From Holdemanella biformis DSM 3989 (GTDB lineage Bacteria > Bacillota_I > Bacilli_A > Erysipelotrichales > Erysipelotrichaceae), in assembly GCF_000156655.1 (NCBI RefSeq), contig NZ_DS996841.1:142409-185431 (forward strand): a DNA stretch of 43,023 nucleotides, read 5' to 3'. The stretch's first letter is position 1, and every line of letters starts with the position of its first letter. A program made the position numbers and the translations under genes. The notes beneath the pieces are model-generated. The model saw only the letters and a list, made by a program, of their open reading frames with translations. It was not told where the DNA came from and made no database searches. This document shows, in pieces, positions 8,591-16,792 of this stretch.

Positions 8591-9462
8591 TTTAAATCCT
8601 CCAATTCATAAGTAAATCCTTCGCCATCGACTTCATGAACACTATTCACGATAATAAACGCTCTTGGATCCACCTTCATGATTTCATGTTCTAAATTCGA
8701 ATACATTTTTTGTGGAATAACAATCATCAATACAGGTTTGGATTCGTTTGTATATCCACCCTTACCTTCTAAAACAGTAACTCCACGTTTCATGTTATCT
8801 AACACATGATTTTTAATTTCAACCCATTGGTCCGAAATAACCATACAGTTAATAGCTGTACTTGAACCAATCAAAATCGTTTTATCAATCGCAAAACCAG
8901 ATGTGAATACAGATAAAACTCCAATCAAAGCTGGTTCTACACCATATGTAGACATTCCCAATAATACAGTTAAAGCATCAATGATCATTACAGAATTTCC
9001 AGAAGAAATATGCGTATATTTATGAATCAATAATGCAGGAATATCCATTCCTCCTGTACTTGCGTTTACTCTAAAACAAAGTCCTAAGCCAATACCTGAA
9101 ATCAACCCACAATAAATACTTGCCAACATGGGTTGCATCACAAATGTATCTTTTGGAAATAAAGTTGTCACATAAGTCAACAAAGAAACGAAAAACGAAT
9201 AACTAAATGTTGAAATTAATGATTTCAATGCGAATGCCTTTCCTAAAAAAACGGCTCCCACAATATAAAGTCCAATCATCAATATGTTGATCAACCATAC
9301 TGATGGAATAAATGGCAACAACGGTTTTAATGCCACTGCCACACCGGCTACCCCTCCAGTTAATGTATTATTCGGTAAAACAAAAAAAGCAACCGACACT
9401 GCCACCATAAAATTTCCCAATAATACAACCAATACATCTTTTACATAATTTGTTTTTTTCAT
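8587..9462 (-). CDS. YitT family membrane protein (DUF161/DUF2179)
   Basis: Integral membrane protein of unknown function. From the chosen ATG at 9462 (GGGGAGG 7 nt upstream) it has 291 residues with about five to six hydrophobic helices in the first 200 residues, including the GGVAGVA and NASTGGMDIPALL segments typical of YitT proteins. A cytoplasmic DUF2179 domain at the end (VLEGKGGYTNESKPVLMIV, DPRAFIIVNSVHEVDGEGF) resembles a small-ligand-binding fold. The open frame extends 19 codons upstream but without a ribosome site. It is the first gene of the operon with the HAD phosphatase and the flavoprotein. Confidence 0.9.
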   Translation of the reverse strand: MKKTNYVKDVLVVLLGNFMVAVSVAFFVLPNNTLTGGVAGVAVALKPLLPFIPSVWLINILMIGLYIVGAVFLGKAFALKSLISTFSYSFFVSLLTYVTTLFPKDTFVMQPMLASIYCGLISGIGLGLCFRVNASTGGMDIPALLIHKYTHISSGNSVMIIDALTVLLGMSTYGVEPALIGVLSVFTSGFAIDKTILIGSSTAINCMVISDQWVEIKNHVLDNMKRGVTVLEGKGGYTNESKPVLMIVIPQKMYSNLEHEIMKVDPRAFIIVNSVHEVDGEGFTYELEDLK

Positions 9463-9525
9463 ATAAGCCTCCCCAAACGCCATCTTTATTCTATCAAAAA
9501 AGAAGGGTTTATGAAACAAAAGAAA

Positions 9526-9543
9526 AAGCTGGGTATCCAGCTT
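9526..9543 (-). terminator. Terminator after the MarR gene
   Basis: 7-bp stem AAGCTGG / CCAGCTT with a GTAT loop, followed on the minus strand by a T-run (TTTTTC). It lies 4 nt after the MarR stop codon. Confidence 0.75.
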
Positions 9544-9547
9544 ATCT

Positions 9548-9970
9548 TTACAGCATTTCTTTTGCGGTTTGTGTAATCAAATCAAACAGTTCAATCACTT
9601 CAGGTTGTCTTTCATAGCCAATCTTATCAAACAATTCATCTACAATTTTTAAAATCTTTTCATGTTGCTTCTTATAGATTTTAATCATCGAATCATTTAA
9701 TGTAATATAGATTTTACGCGTATCCTTTTCACTACGAATACGTGTAATCAATTGCTTTTTTTCCATACTTGTAAGCGTACGATTCATCTGCGATTTTTGC
9801 ATGCGCATATAGTTGCATAAATCCGTTGCGGTTACATCTAAATCTTGATTTTGATATAAATAACGACAAATCATCGACTCATTGTAAGGAAGATCTGGAG
9901 TGATTCTTTCATTATTGATAACAGTTGTCATTTGAAGCCATGCTTCTAATACTTGTTCATTCTTTTTCAT
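9548..9970 (-). CDS. MarR-family transcriptional regulator
   Basis: 140-residue winged-helix repressor. The recognition region reads TATDLCNYMRMQKSQMNRTLTSMEKKQLITRIRSEKDTRKIYITL, matching the MarR wing with its D-R-R-like tip (here EKDTRK). It starts 4 nt after the stop of the choloylglycine-hydrolase-like gene and has no ribosome site of its own. An extended -10 (TGCTAGAAT) ends 6 nt before its ATG, so it could be translated by coupling or from a leaderless transcript. It probably represses its own operon through the palindrome at 11048-11066. Confidence 0.88.
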   Translation of the reverse strand: MKKNEQVLEAWLQMTTVINNERITPDLPYNESMICRYLYQNQDLDVTATDLCNYMRMQKSQMNRTLTSMEKKQLITRIRSEKDTRKIYITLNDSMIKIYKKQHEKILKIVDELFDKIGYERQPEVIELFDLITQTAKEML

Positions 9971-9974
9971 AATT

Positions 9975-11036
9975 TTATTCTAGCACAGAAATTGTGTATT
10001 TCGCATCATAATTTTGATTCACACAAATCGTTACCTTTTTATTCTTTAAATCATATACACAAGACCATTGTGTCTTTGATATTTTTCCCTGTTTGTTTTT
10101 ATGCGCATCTTGCGAACAATCGGATAAAAGTTGCATAGCTTCATGTTTGGATAGTTTTCCATTTGTGGAACTTAATTTTTCATCAATAATTTGGTAGCGG
10201 TCTTGGCCAAAATTAAATTCTGCATCGGGTTGAGTCAATAAGAAATTTGTGGCACACTGATAATTCTTGTCTGGATATACAGCCTTCATTTCATCATCCA
10301 CATACTCTACAACAACACTCTTTCCAGAAGCATCACAAATTTGGAAGTGATAACAACTATTCGCACTTGAATGCATGTCATAAGAAGATAATAATTCTAC
10401 TGCTTCATCCACATTTTTGGCCTTATCAAGCATTAAACGAATCGCTGTTGTTGTTGTGATATCCACCTTTTTTGTATTCTGATTTGTAGGTTTTGTATCA
10501 ATCAACAATACACCAACCGCTAATCCTTTTTCATTCATTCCATCTAATGGTGCATAAGGGGCTGCCAAAGTTACTAATGAATCCTTTAATGTATCTGGTA
10601 AATGTTTTTCGTTGTATCCCACAAAGCCCAAATTCACCATGGAAACAGAGGCATACCCATTTTTAGGTTTCGTCTTCACTAATACACTTGGCGAATAATC
10701 CATATCAAAGTTGCGTCCAAACAGATATCCTGAATCTTTATTTTGTGCAATAAATGTAGAACAACCTAAATCCGGAATATTTATGCTTAATGGTAATCCC
10801 TTCATGACGTGATTCACCACAAATTCGACAAGCTCTTTATCATTGCTTGCACCTTTTTCTAAAAACTCATCCAATCCATAATCCGCACTATAATCCATTG
10901 TATACATTGGATAAGCATCTACTTTTTTTAATGATTTTAATGAGCTATATTCCTTGTGAAACAGACAAACAATTCCTATTCCACAAATCAATAATAAACA
11001 TAATATAGTAATTCCTATTTTCTTTAATACTTTCAT
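9975..11036 (-). CDS. Choloylglycine hydrolase-like (C45/C59, Ntn) linear amide hydrolase, membrane anchored
   Basis: 353-residue Ntn-type amidase. Residues 5-26 form an N-terminal membrane anchor or uncleaved signal. The nucleophile is probably Cys92 in GCSTFIAQN, followed by GRNFDMDYSP, similar to GRNLD motifs of bile-salt hydrolase and penicillin V acylase, and by an MNEKGLAVGVLL segment. True bile-salt hydrolases begin at Cys2; here about 91 residues precede the Cys, so processing would be needed to free its N-terminus. The natural amide is unknown: conjugated bile acid, N-acyl amino acid or a beta-lactam-like ligand are possible. It is the first gene of a two-gene operon with a MarR regulator. 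Confidence 0.78.
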   Translation of the reverse strand: MKVLKKIGITILCLLLICGIGIVCLFHKEYSSLKSLKKVDAYPMYTMDYSADYGLDEFLEKGASNDKELVEFVVNHVMKGLPLSINIPDLGCSTFIAQNKDSGYLFGRNFDMDYSPSVLVKTKPKNGYASVSMVNLGFVGYNEKHLPDTLKDSLVTLAAPYAPLDGMNEKGLAVGVLLIDTKPTNQNTKKVDITTTTAIRLMLDKAKNVDEAVELLSSYDMHSSANSCYHFQICDASGKSVVVEYVDDEMKAVYPDKNYQCATNFLLTQPDAEFNFGQDRYQIIDEKLSSTNGKLSKHEAMQLLSDCSQDAHKNKQGKISKTQWSCVYDLKNKKVTICVNQNYDAKYTISVLE

Positions 11037-11047
11037 ACATACTCCTT

Positions 11048-11066
11048 TAGTTCATTTTGTGAACTA
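11048..11066. promoter_or_regulatory. Palindromic operator, probable MarR site
   Basis: Perfect 7-bp inverted repeat TAGTTCA-N5-TGAACTA between the -10 box and the ribosome site of the hydrolase-MarR operon. Its position over the transcription start fits repression by the operon's own MarR protein. Confidence 0.7.
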
Positions 11067-11070
11067 TTAA

Positions 11071-11098
11071 AGTATACAATATTAGTTTACATTGTCAA
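11071..11098 (-). promoter_or_regulatory. Promoter of the hydrolase-marR operon
   Basis: Minus-strand TTGACA (perfect -35) and TATACT (-10) separated by 16 bp, followed by the palindromic operator and then AAAGGAG before the hydrolase ATG. Confidence 0.75.
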
Positions 11099-11108
11099 CC
11101 ATAAAAAA

Positions 11109-11132
11109 TAGAGATGAAACTAATCATCTCTA
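11109..11132 (-). terminator. Terminator after the Bax inhibitor-1 gene
   Basis: 9-bp stem TAGAGATGA / TCATCTCTA with a 6-nt loop and a T6 tail on the minus strand; the gene's stop codon lies within it. Confidence 0.8.
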
Positions 11133-11791
11133 CGTCCTAATAATCGCAAAATGTATAAGAAAATATTCAAGAAATCTAAATATAGCTGTAGCGCCATATA
11201 AATCGAAATCTTTTCATCTTCATAGCCATTCAACATATAATTCATTTTTTGTATATCCCAAGCTGTAAGTCCAGTAAATAATAAGAGTCCAATCACGCTC
11301 CATAAGCGTACATCCATGCCAACTCTAAATAGCATGAAGAAAAATTGACTAAAGATCATCGCAATCAAACCAATCAAACAAATGTTTCCCACTTTACTAA
11401 GATCCATTTTAGTCGTCTTTCCAATAATAGCTAAACATGCAAAGTAGATAGCGCTAATGCCAAAGGCAGCTGCAATCTGTCCAGCACTATATACATAAGC
11501 CAATGATGTCATATTGATTCCCATTGTAAGTGAATACACAATAAACATCGTCTTCATTGTGGAAGCGGGTGTATTACGTGATAATTGACGTCCCATTGAA
11601 ATCGTTAACGAAATTTGTACTATGAATAATAATAGTGAAATCATGGGAATTTGAATAATAAGCATGAATATGCCTGAAGCATACAACAAGGCCGAAGTGA
11701 TTGCCGTAATTCCAAGGCCTACCATCATCCAGCTGTATACTTTATATAATGAATTTGTGCTAACTGAGTTTGAATAATTGTTTGTATACAT
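11120..11791 (-). CDS. Bax inhibitor-1/YccA family membrane protein
   Basis: 223-residue protein with seven hydrophobic helices and the family's C-terminal GLTAWDIQKMNYML and LYLDFLNIFLYILRLLGRRDD signature. Bacterial members (YetJ, YccA) act as pH-sensitive Ca2+ leak channels or FtsH modulators. The paired acidic residues that gate YetJ fall in the last helices, where this protein has Asp in TAWDIQ and LYLDFL. A strong AGGAGG site precedes the ATG. It is a single-gene unit. Confidence 0.92.
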   Translation of the reverse strand: MYTNNYSNSVSTNSLYKVYSWMMVGLGITAITSALLYASGIFMLIIQIPMISLLLFIVQISLTISMGRQLSRNTPASTMKTMFIVYSLTMGINMTSLAYVYSAGQIAAAFGISAIYFACLAIIGKTTKMDLSKVGNICLIGLIAMIFSQFFFMLFRVGMDVRLWSVIGLLLFTGLTAWDIQKMNYMLNGYEDEKISIYMALQLYLDFLNIFLYILRLLGRRDD

Positions 11792-11872
11792 AAATATATT
11801 TACCTCCTATTTTTAGAGTATTTTATGTTTTTTACATATACATTACAATGTACAACTTAATCAAATTGACTA

Positions 11873-13078
11873 TTATATCCATCGATCTTGCAATAAAAAA
11901 TCTTGTAGATGCACAATTTTGATTCCCTCATCATTTCCAACATCTAAATCATTTAACGTTACTACATACTTAGGATAATTATCTTGAATATCCTTCAAAT
12001 TCGAAGTTTCACGATCTGAATTTTCGGGTAATTGAACACAGACTTGTACATAGATTTTTTCATCTCTTAAAATAGCGACAAAATCGATTTCCTTTGTACC
12101 TAACTTTCCAACATAAACATCATAGCCTCGTCTTTTTAGTTCTAAATACACAATATTTTCCATTACAGCATCTAACATATTTCGATTATATCCAAACAAA
12201 GCATATTTCAATGAAATATCTGCCAAATAATATTTTTCTTGTGTTTTCAAAATATTTTTACCCTGCAAATCATATCGTCTACATGGATAAATAATAAAGG
12301 CTTGTTCTAACCATCTTAAATAATTATATATACTTTCATTTGAGAGTTGCCGATTCTCACTCTTTAAGAATTTAGAAATTGAATTGGCCGAGAATGTCTT
12401 ACCTGTATTTTCAACCACATATTTGACAACACGATCAAACAATTCTTGTTTATGAATACGATGACGATTTACAATGTCTCTAGAAACAACAGTATAATAT
12501 ATACCATTCACAATTTGATATGCCGCATTAGATTCATACTCATTTAATGCGACAATAGGAAAGCCTCCAAAACGTATATACTCATTCAACAACTCTCTTT
12601 TTGATAATTGACTCTTAGATTTAAATTGTAAATACTCCCTAAATGACAATGTATATACAGGTATTTGCACATATCTTCCAGTTAGATAAGTTGAAATCTC
12701 ACTCGACATTAATTTTGAATTTGAGCCAGTCACATAAATATCGAAATTTCCTTTTTCCAACAAAGAATTTACTACCTTTTCCCATCCCGATATTTCTTGA
12801 ATCTCATCTAAAATCAAATATGAATATTCATTATCTTTTGATTCACAAACTAGTTCATCATACATTTGTTTAGCCGTAATATTCTGCGCTATATCCATAT
12901 CTGTATATCTTTTACTGATGATACATTTTTTCTCAATTCCAGAAGCAAGCAATTTTTCTTTCAACATTTCAAAGATAGTTGATTTTCCACAACGCCTTAC
13001 ACCAGATAAGATTTTCACTAATGGTTGACCAATGAATGGAGCTATTCCTTCTATATAATCATGTCTATTAATAATCAC
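11873..13078 (-). CDS. AAA_14/DUF4143 family ATPase
   Basis: 401-residue ATPase with Walker A GVRRCGKS (residues 26-33), Walker B SYLILDEIQEI, and the sensor-like YVTGSNSKLMS. A winged-helix and a DUF4143 nuclease-like C-terminal domain follow (KLGTKEIDFVA resembles the PD-(D/E)xK core). These proteins are abundant in anaerobes, often patchily distributed, and their role is unsettled. Start is GTG after AAGGTG. Two GTATAC palindromes 14 bp apart lie upstream and contain TATACT-like -10 hexamers. The truncated homologue at 42659 is a different subfamily. Confidence 0.88.
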   Translation of the reverse strand: MIINRHDYIEGIAPFIGQPLVKILSGVRRCGKSTIFEMLKEKLLASGIEKKCIISKRYTDMDIAQNITAKQMYDELVCESKDNEYSYLILDEIQEISGWEKVVNSLLEKGNFDIYVTGSNSKLMSSEISTYLTGRYVQIPVYTLSFREYLQFKSKSQLSKRELLNEYIRFGGFPIVALNEYESNAAYQIVNGIYYTVVSRDIVNRHRIHKQELFDRVVKYVVENTGKTFSANSISKFLKSENRQLSNESIYNYLRWLEQAFIIYPCRRYDLQGKNILKTQEKYYLADISLKYALFGYNRNMLDAVMENIVYLELKRRGYDVYVGKLGTKEIDFVAILRDEKIYVQVCVQLPENSDRETSNLKDIQDNYPKYVVTLNDLDVGNDEGIKIVHLQDFLLQDRWI

Positions 13079-13188
13079 AATATCACCTTCTTTATTCTAA
13101 GTATACCAAATAAAGTATACAGTTTTAAACATTTTTTAAAATATAGCCTGTAAAACTTTTGGCTTATGAATACTTTTTCAAGTTAAAA

Positions 13189-13212
13189 AGAGAATGTATT
13201 TCTACACTCTCT
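13189..13212 (-). terminator. Terminator after the Arc-like gene
   Basis: AGAGAATGTA / TACACTCTCT imperfect 10-bp stem with one A-C mismatch, a 4-nt loop and a T-run on the minus strand, overlapping the end of the Arc-like gene. Confidence 0.65.
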
Positions 13213-13406
13213 TACTTAACATCCAATTCAATAGGCTCATCCATCGTATCACTGACGTATTTGCCATTCTTTTTTCTTTGTTTCACACACTCTGTCAACA
13301 AGTATTCGATTTGTCCATTAACACTGCGAAAATCATCTTCTGCCCATGAAGCGATTTGATCATACAATTTTTTTGAAAGACGCAAAGGAATCTGTTTCTT
13401 TTCCAT
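13212..13406 (-). CDS. Arc-like ribbon-helix-helix DNA-binding protein
   Basis: 64-residue protein with an Arc/MetJ-type fold: an N-terminal beta strand (KQIPLRLS), helix A (KKLYDQIASWAEDD), the turn RSVNGQIEYLL matching Arc's RSVNSEI, and a charged C-tail. It overlaps the stop of the SPFH gene (TAATG), so the two are translationally coupled. It could bind the two TGATATC sites 11 bp apart in the operon promoter, as this family binds tandem half-sites as a dimer of dimers. No toxin gene is next to it. Confidence 0.82.
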   Translation of the reverse strand: MEKKQIPLRLSKKLYDQIASWAEDDFRSVNGQIEYLLTECVKQRKKNGKYVSDTMDEPIELDVK

Positions 13407-14404
13407 TAATACAAACTGCCAGAATTAACAACTGGCTGCGCATCATGGTTTCCACAAAGTACGACTAACAAGTTAGAAACCATAGCCGCTTTCCTTTCTT
13501 CATCCAATTCTACAACCCCATTTTCATTTAAACGATCCAATGCCATTTCAACCATACCAACAGCTCCATCGACAATCATCTTACGCGCATCAATAATGGC
13601 ACTTGCCTGTTGTCTTTGAAGCATAACGGCTGCAATTTCTGGTGCATATGCCAAATATGTAATTCTTGCCTCAATAATTTCAAGACCTGCATCTTTTACT
13701 TTACATTGAATTTCATCACGAATTCTAGAAGCAACCACTTCACTAGAACCTCTAAGACTTCCCTCATCGGCAATTCCATCTCCTGTTGTATCTACATTTT
13801 CAGCTACATCATAAGGATAAATACGAACAATATTTCTTAATGCACTATCGCATTGTAAAGAAAGATATTCCTTATAGTTATCTACATTAAATACAGCTTT
13901 TGCGGTATCTGTAACACGCCACATCACGGCAATTCCAATCTCAACAGGATTTCCTAGACAATCATTGATTTTTTGGCGATTGTTGTTTAAAGTCATGATT
14001 TTCAGAGATACTTTTTTCGAAGCCATTTCTACCGTGCTATTATTTTGCGTTTGAAAAATACTCTTCTTAGACCCATCATCCACATCTCCACTTTGATTCA
14101 GTTTTGTCTTTGCGGCAGGATTGACAGCCTGACAAAAAGGATTGACATAATAGAATCCAGCATCCTTTAAAGTCCCTACATATTTACCAAACAATGTTAA
14201 AACCAAGGCTTCTTGTGGTTTCAATACTTTTAAACCCAAAAATGGAATCCAACCAATACATAGCCATACAACACCAATAATAAAGAGTGGCCAAATCACT
14301 GCAGCTCCTACTATTGTCATCAACACTGCTGCAAGATATAAAACAATCCATACTATAAGCATGGCCATGCCATTCTTTTTGTTGCTTAAAACTTTTTCTG
14401 TCAT
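13406..14404 (-). CDS. SPFH/Band 7 domain membrane protein
   Basis: 332 residues. Two hydrophobic helices at about 13-57 anchor it, then a Band 7 domain follows (PQEALVLTLFGKYVGTLKDAGFYYVNPF, VMWRVTDTAKAVFNVDNY). A helical stretch (EIQCKVKDAGLEIIEARITYLAYAPEIAAVMLQRQQASAIIDARK) is the classic flotillin/stomatin pattern. Such proteins scaffold membrane microdomains and protease complexes. The ribosome site is AGGAGG. It forms an operon with the Arc-like gene, an arrangement seen in other Firmicutes from general knowledge. Confidence 0.9.
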   Translation of the reverse strand: MTEKVLSNKKNGMAMLIVWIVLYLAAVLMTIVGAAVIWPLFIIGVVWLCIGWIPFLGLKVLKPQEALVLTLFGKYVGTLKDAGFYYVNPFCQAVNPAAKTKLNQSGDVDDGSKKSIFQTQNNSTVEMASKKVSLKIMTLNNNRQKINDCLGNPVEIGIAVMWRVTDTAKAVFNVDNYKEYLSLQCDSALRNIVRIYPYDVAENVDTTGDGIADEGSLRGSSEVVASRIRDEIQCKVKDAGLEIIEARITYLAYAPEIAAVMLQRQQASAIIDARKMIVDGAVGMVEMALDRLNENGVVELDEERKAAMVSNLLVVLCGNHDAQPVVNSGSLY

Positions 14405-14426
14405 ATAAGCACCTCCTGATACCTAG

Positions 14427-14454
14427 ATGATATCATTTTGATATCTATTGTCAA
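14427..14454 (-). promoter_or_regulatory. Promoter with tandem operator of the SPFH-arc operon
   Basis: Minus-strand TTGACA, 16 bp, then TATCAT preceded by TG (extended -10). Overlapping the -10 and spacer are two TGATATC half-sites (14428 and 14439) exactly 11 bp apart, which also read as GATATC-N5-GATATC. One-turn spacing is the usual geometry for ribbon-helix-helix repressors. Confidence 0.7.
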
Positions 14455-14463
14455 TAGAAAAAA

Positions 14464-14477
14464 GCAACCATTGCTGA
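14464..14477 (-). terminator. Possible weak terminator after upstream transcription, before manA end
   Basis: On the minus strand, AGCAA / TTGCT forms a short stem followed by a T6 run just after the manA stop. The stem is only 5 bp, so this is a weak call. Confidence 0.4.
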
Positions 14478-15431
14478 TTACTTTTCTTTCGGTGGTTCAC
14501 TTACTAATAAATCCACGTTTCCTTTTATAGAGTATACTTTTACACCACTTGTGACAATAAATCCAATTCCGGCATGAATATCATAATCCACTCCATTTAT
14601 GTTTAATACACCATTTCCGCTCAAGGGCAAACATAAAGAATATCGAGAATTTTGGATTGTGATTTCTTCTTCAATTTTATAACGAGTCACTCTAAAATAT
14701 TCCGTATTGACATATTCAATGACTTCATTACCTTGTACCAATGTAACGTTCAAAGAAATTTCAGGTTCTCTATGCGTAATATTCGTTACATTACACGCTT
14801 TATCGATATGTAGCTCTCTTGTATTTCCATTGGCATCTTTTCGATCATAATCATAAATACGATATGTAACATCGCTACTTTGTTGAACTTCAGCCATCAT
14901 AAGTTGACCTTCAATACCATGTACAGTTCCCGCAGGCGTATAAACAAATTCATTGGCATGAACTGGCTTTCGAATAAATAAAGTATCCCATTCTTTATTT
15001 TCTATCGCTTTGCGAAATTCTTCTTTTGTTTTAGCTGTATGACCACGAATGATCTTTGTTCCTTTTTCTACATCCAGCCATAAACAAAATTCAGCTTTTC
15101 CGAAATCATTTTCATATTTTTTCGCATAGGCCCCGTCTGGATGCACCTGTACAGAACAAGGTTCTTGAATCTCGTTAATTTTAACCAATAAAGGGAATTT
15201 TTCATGTGTATCTCGATCAAACAATTCCCTATGATTCGCATAGACTTCTTTTAAAGTTTCTCCTTTATATTTTCCATTGGAGATAACACTTAAACCATTA
15301 TCATGCGCACTAATAGCCCAATATTCACCAATTTTTAATGATTCATCCCCAATATGGAACTTCTTTTGAATTCGATTGGAACCATACGGTTTCTCTTTTA
15401 AGACCGAATCTAAAAATAAAACATTTTCCAT
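14478..15431 (-). CDS. manA: Mannose-6-phosphate isomerase, class I
   Basis: Zinc enzyme interconverting mannose 6-phosphate and fructose 6-phosphate. The 317-residue cupin protein has the family elements EPCSVQVHPD (Gln and His metal ligands), FGKAEFCLWLD (Glu), and TPAGTVHGIEG (His). It lacks the long C-terminal extension of eukaryotic enzymes, as is normal for the short bacterial type. It sits 2 nt after hxlB in the operon hxlA-hxlB-manA, sharing fructose 6-phosphate with the hexuloisomerase. The ribosome site TGGAG lies in the hxlB end. Confidence 0.92.
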   Translation of the reverse strand: MENVLFLDSVLKEKPYGSNRIQKKFHIGDESLKIGEYWAISAHDNGLSVISNGKYKGETLKEVYANHRELFDRDTHEKFPLLVKINEIQEPCSVQVHPDGAYAKKYENDFGKAEFCLWLDVEKGTKIIRGHTAKTKEEFRKAIENKEWDTLFIRKPVHANEFVYTPAGTVHGIEGQLMMAEVQQSSDVTYRIYDYDRKDANGNTRELHIDKACNVTNITHREPEISLNVTLVQGNEVIEYVNTEYFRVTRYKIEEEITIQNSRYSLCLPLSGNGVLNINGVDYDIHAGIGFIVTSGVKVYSIKGNVDLLVSEPPKEK

Positions 15432-15433
15432 AT

Positions 15434-15994
15434 TTACTCCATATTCGCATGACGCCCAAACATTGTATCACTATCCATGTGACGACGCTCCATCAACATC
15501 ATGATTGCGATATCCATAAAAGTTCCTTCAGACTGTTCAAACAATGACCCCATTGGCTGAATAGATTTGATATCTCCTTGTTTAGCGCTCTTGGGACTTG
15601 GTGCACTGATTTCAACCACGACATCTGCTAATTTGGCAATTGGGGATTCTGAATTGATTGTGATTAAAGCAATCTTAGCCCCTACCTCTTTCGCCTTCTG
15701 AGCATGATTAACTAAACTCTTGGTAGAACCAGATCCTGAACAAATAACCAACACTCCATTTTCATCAATATTTGGTGTACACGTTTCTCCGACAACATAA
15801 CTGGCGATTCCCATATGCATTAAACGCATCGCAAAACCTTTGATTTCAAAACCACTACGTCCAGCACCGGCACAAAATACTTCTTTTGCCCCATCCACAA
15901 GTTCTACAAACTTTTCAGCTTGCTCACTATCAATACGAGTTAATGTATGTGTTAATTCTCTTAAAACTACTTCTGCATATTCTTTATTTGTCAT
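15434..15994 (-). CDS. hxlB: 6-phospho-3-hexuloisomerase
   Basis: SIS-domain isomerase converting 3-hexulose 6-phosphate to fructose 6-phosphate. The 186-residue length and the segments FCAGAGRSGFEIKGFAMRLMH, VICSGSGSTKSLV and PMGSLFEQSEGTFMDI are typical of PHI enzymes. It is directly downstream of hxlA (9-nt gap) and upstream of manA, which fixes its role in the ribulose-monophosphate route. The start follows AGGAGG. Confidence 0.93.
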   Translation of the reverse strand: MTNKEYAEVVLRELTHTLTRIDSEQAEKFVELVDGAKEVFCAGAGRSGFEIKGFAMRLMHMGIASYVVGETCTPNIDENGVLVICSGSGSTKSLVNHAQKAKEVGAKIALITINSESPIAKLADVVVEISAPSPKSAKQGDIKSIQPMGSLFEQSEGTFMDIAIMMLMERRHMDSDTMFGRHANME

Positions 15995-16003
15995 AATATC
16001 CTC

Positions 16004-16630
16004 CTATTTTAAATGTGATTTAATTTCTTTGGCATACGCTTGACGATCTTTGGCATTACAAATTGCGCCACCAACAACGATGATTTCAGCTCCTTCGTTC
16101 ACAATTGCATCCACCGTTTCTAGTTTTACACCACCTGCAACTGCACTCTTTGCGTTTTTAATCACAGAGTTCACTGTTTTTAAATCATTCAAAGGATCTT
16201 GTCCTAGTTTTTGAACATCAAATGCCGTATGTACACAAATATAATCCACTCCCATTTGATCAATTTCTTCCGTTCTCTTTTTTAAATCAGGAACCGCAAT
16301 CATATCAACCATTACTTTCTTACCATATTTTTTAGCACTACGAACCACACCTTGAATGGTTTCGTCATGACTCACACCTAAAACTGTACAAATATCAGCA
16401 CCAGCCTCAAAACATTTATCAGCCTCATATCCACCGGCATCCATAATCTTTACATCCGCCAATACTTCAATATTTGGAAATTTGTCTTTAAATGCTTTAA
16501 CAGGAACCATACCCTCTTCAATAACGAATGGCGTCCCCACTTCTACAATATCGATAGAGCCTTTTGTTTCCTCCAATAATTCTAAACATTCCTCCAATGT
16601 TAGTGTGTCTAAAGCTGCTTGTAATTTCAT
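16004..16630 (-). CDS. hxlA: 3-hexulose-6-phosphate synthase (orotidine-decarboxylase superfamily)
   Basis: Condenses formaldehyde with ribulose 5-phosphate, or works in reverse to make ribulose 5-phosphate from fructose 6-phosphate. The 208-residue barrel begins MKLQAALDTLTLEE and holds the superfamily motif D-x-K-x2-D in ADVKIMDAGG, plus AVAGGVKLETV near the phosphate-binding end. Start at 16630 is set by GGAGG 8 nt upstream; a 14-codon upstream extension lacks a site and homology. The adjacent hxlB favours this activity over 3-keto-gulonate-6-phosphate decarboxylase. In a fermenter the reverse, pentose-forming direction is plausible. Confidence 0.9.
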   Translation of the reverse strand: MKLQAALDTLTLEECLELLEETKGSIDIVEVGTPFVIEEGMVPVKAFKDKFPNIEVLADVKIMDAGGYEADKCFEAGADICTVLGVSHDETIQGVVRSAKKYGKKVMVDMIAVPDLKKRTEEIDQMGVDYICVHTAFDVQKLGQDPLNDLKTVNSVIKNAKSAVAGGVKLETVDAIVNEGAEIIVVGGAICNAKDRQAYAKEIKSHLK

Positions 16631-16671
16631 TTGTTTTTCCTCCGTTTTTCTGCATTTCTTTTTACATCCCA

Positions 16672-16700
16672 AGTATAAAAAAACCAGTTATTTTCAACAA
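16672..16700 (-). promoter_or_regulatory. Promoter of hxlA-hxlB-manA
   Basis: Minus-strand TTGTTG and TATACT separated by 17 bp, about 42 nt upstream of the hxlA start. It lies in the gap shared with the divergent DeoR gene, which likely controls it. Confidence 0.55.
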
Positions 16701-16792
16701 TAGATTTTTGGTGTTTTTAGAATATCCAAGAATTTTTATTTGGTTTTATGAATTTTATACCCAAAATTGCCAAATTATTGTATGATATGGTT

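Noticed and set aside
13101-13120. Two GTATAC palindromes 14 bp apart upstream of the AAA_14 gene, considered as an operator
   Set aside because: They mainly reflect overlapping TATAC-type -10 hexamers; there is no regulator nearby to support a specific site.
13212-13406. Antitoxin of a toxin-antitoxin pair
   Set aside because: The neighbour is an SPFH membrane protein and no small toxin frame adjoins; an autoregulator is more likely.
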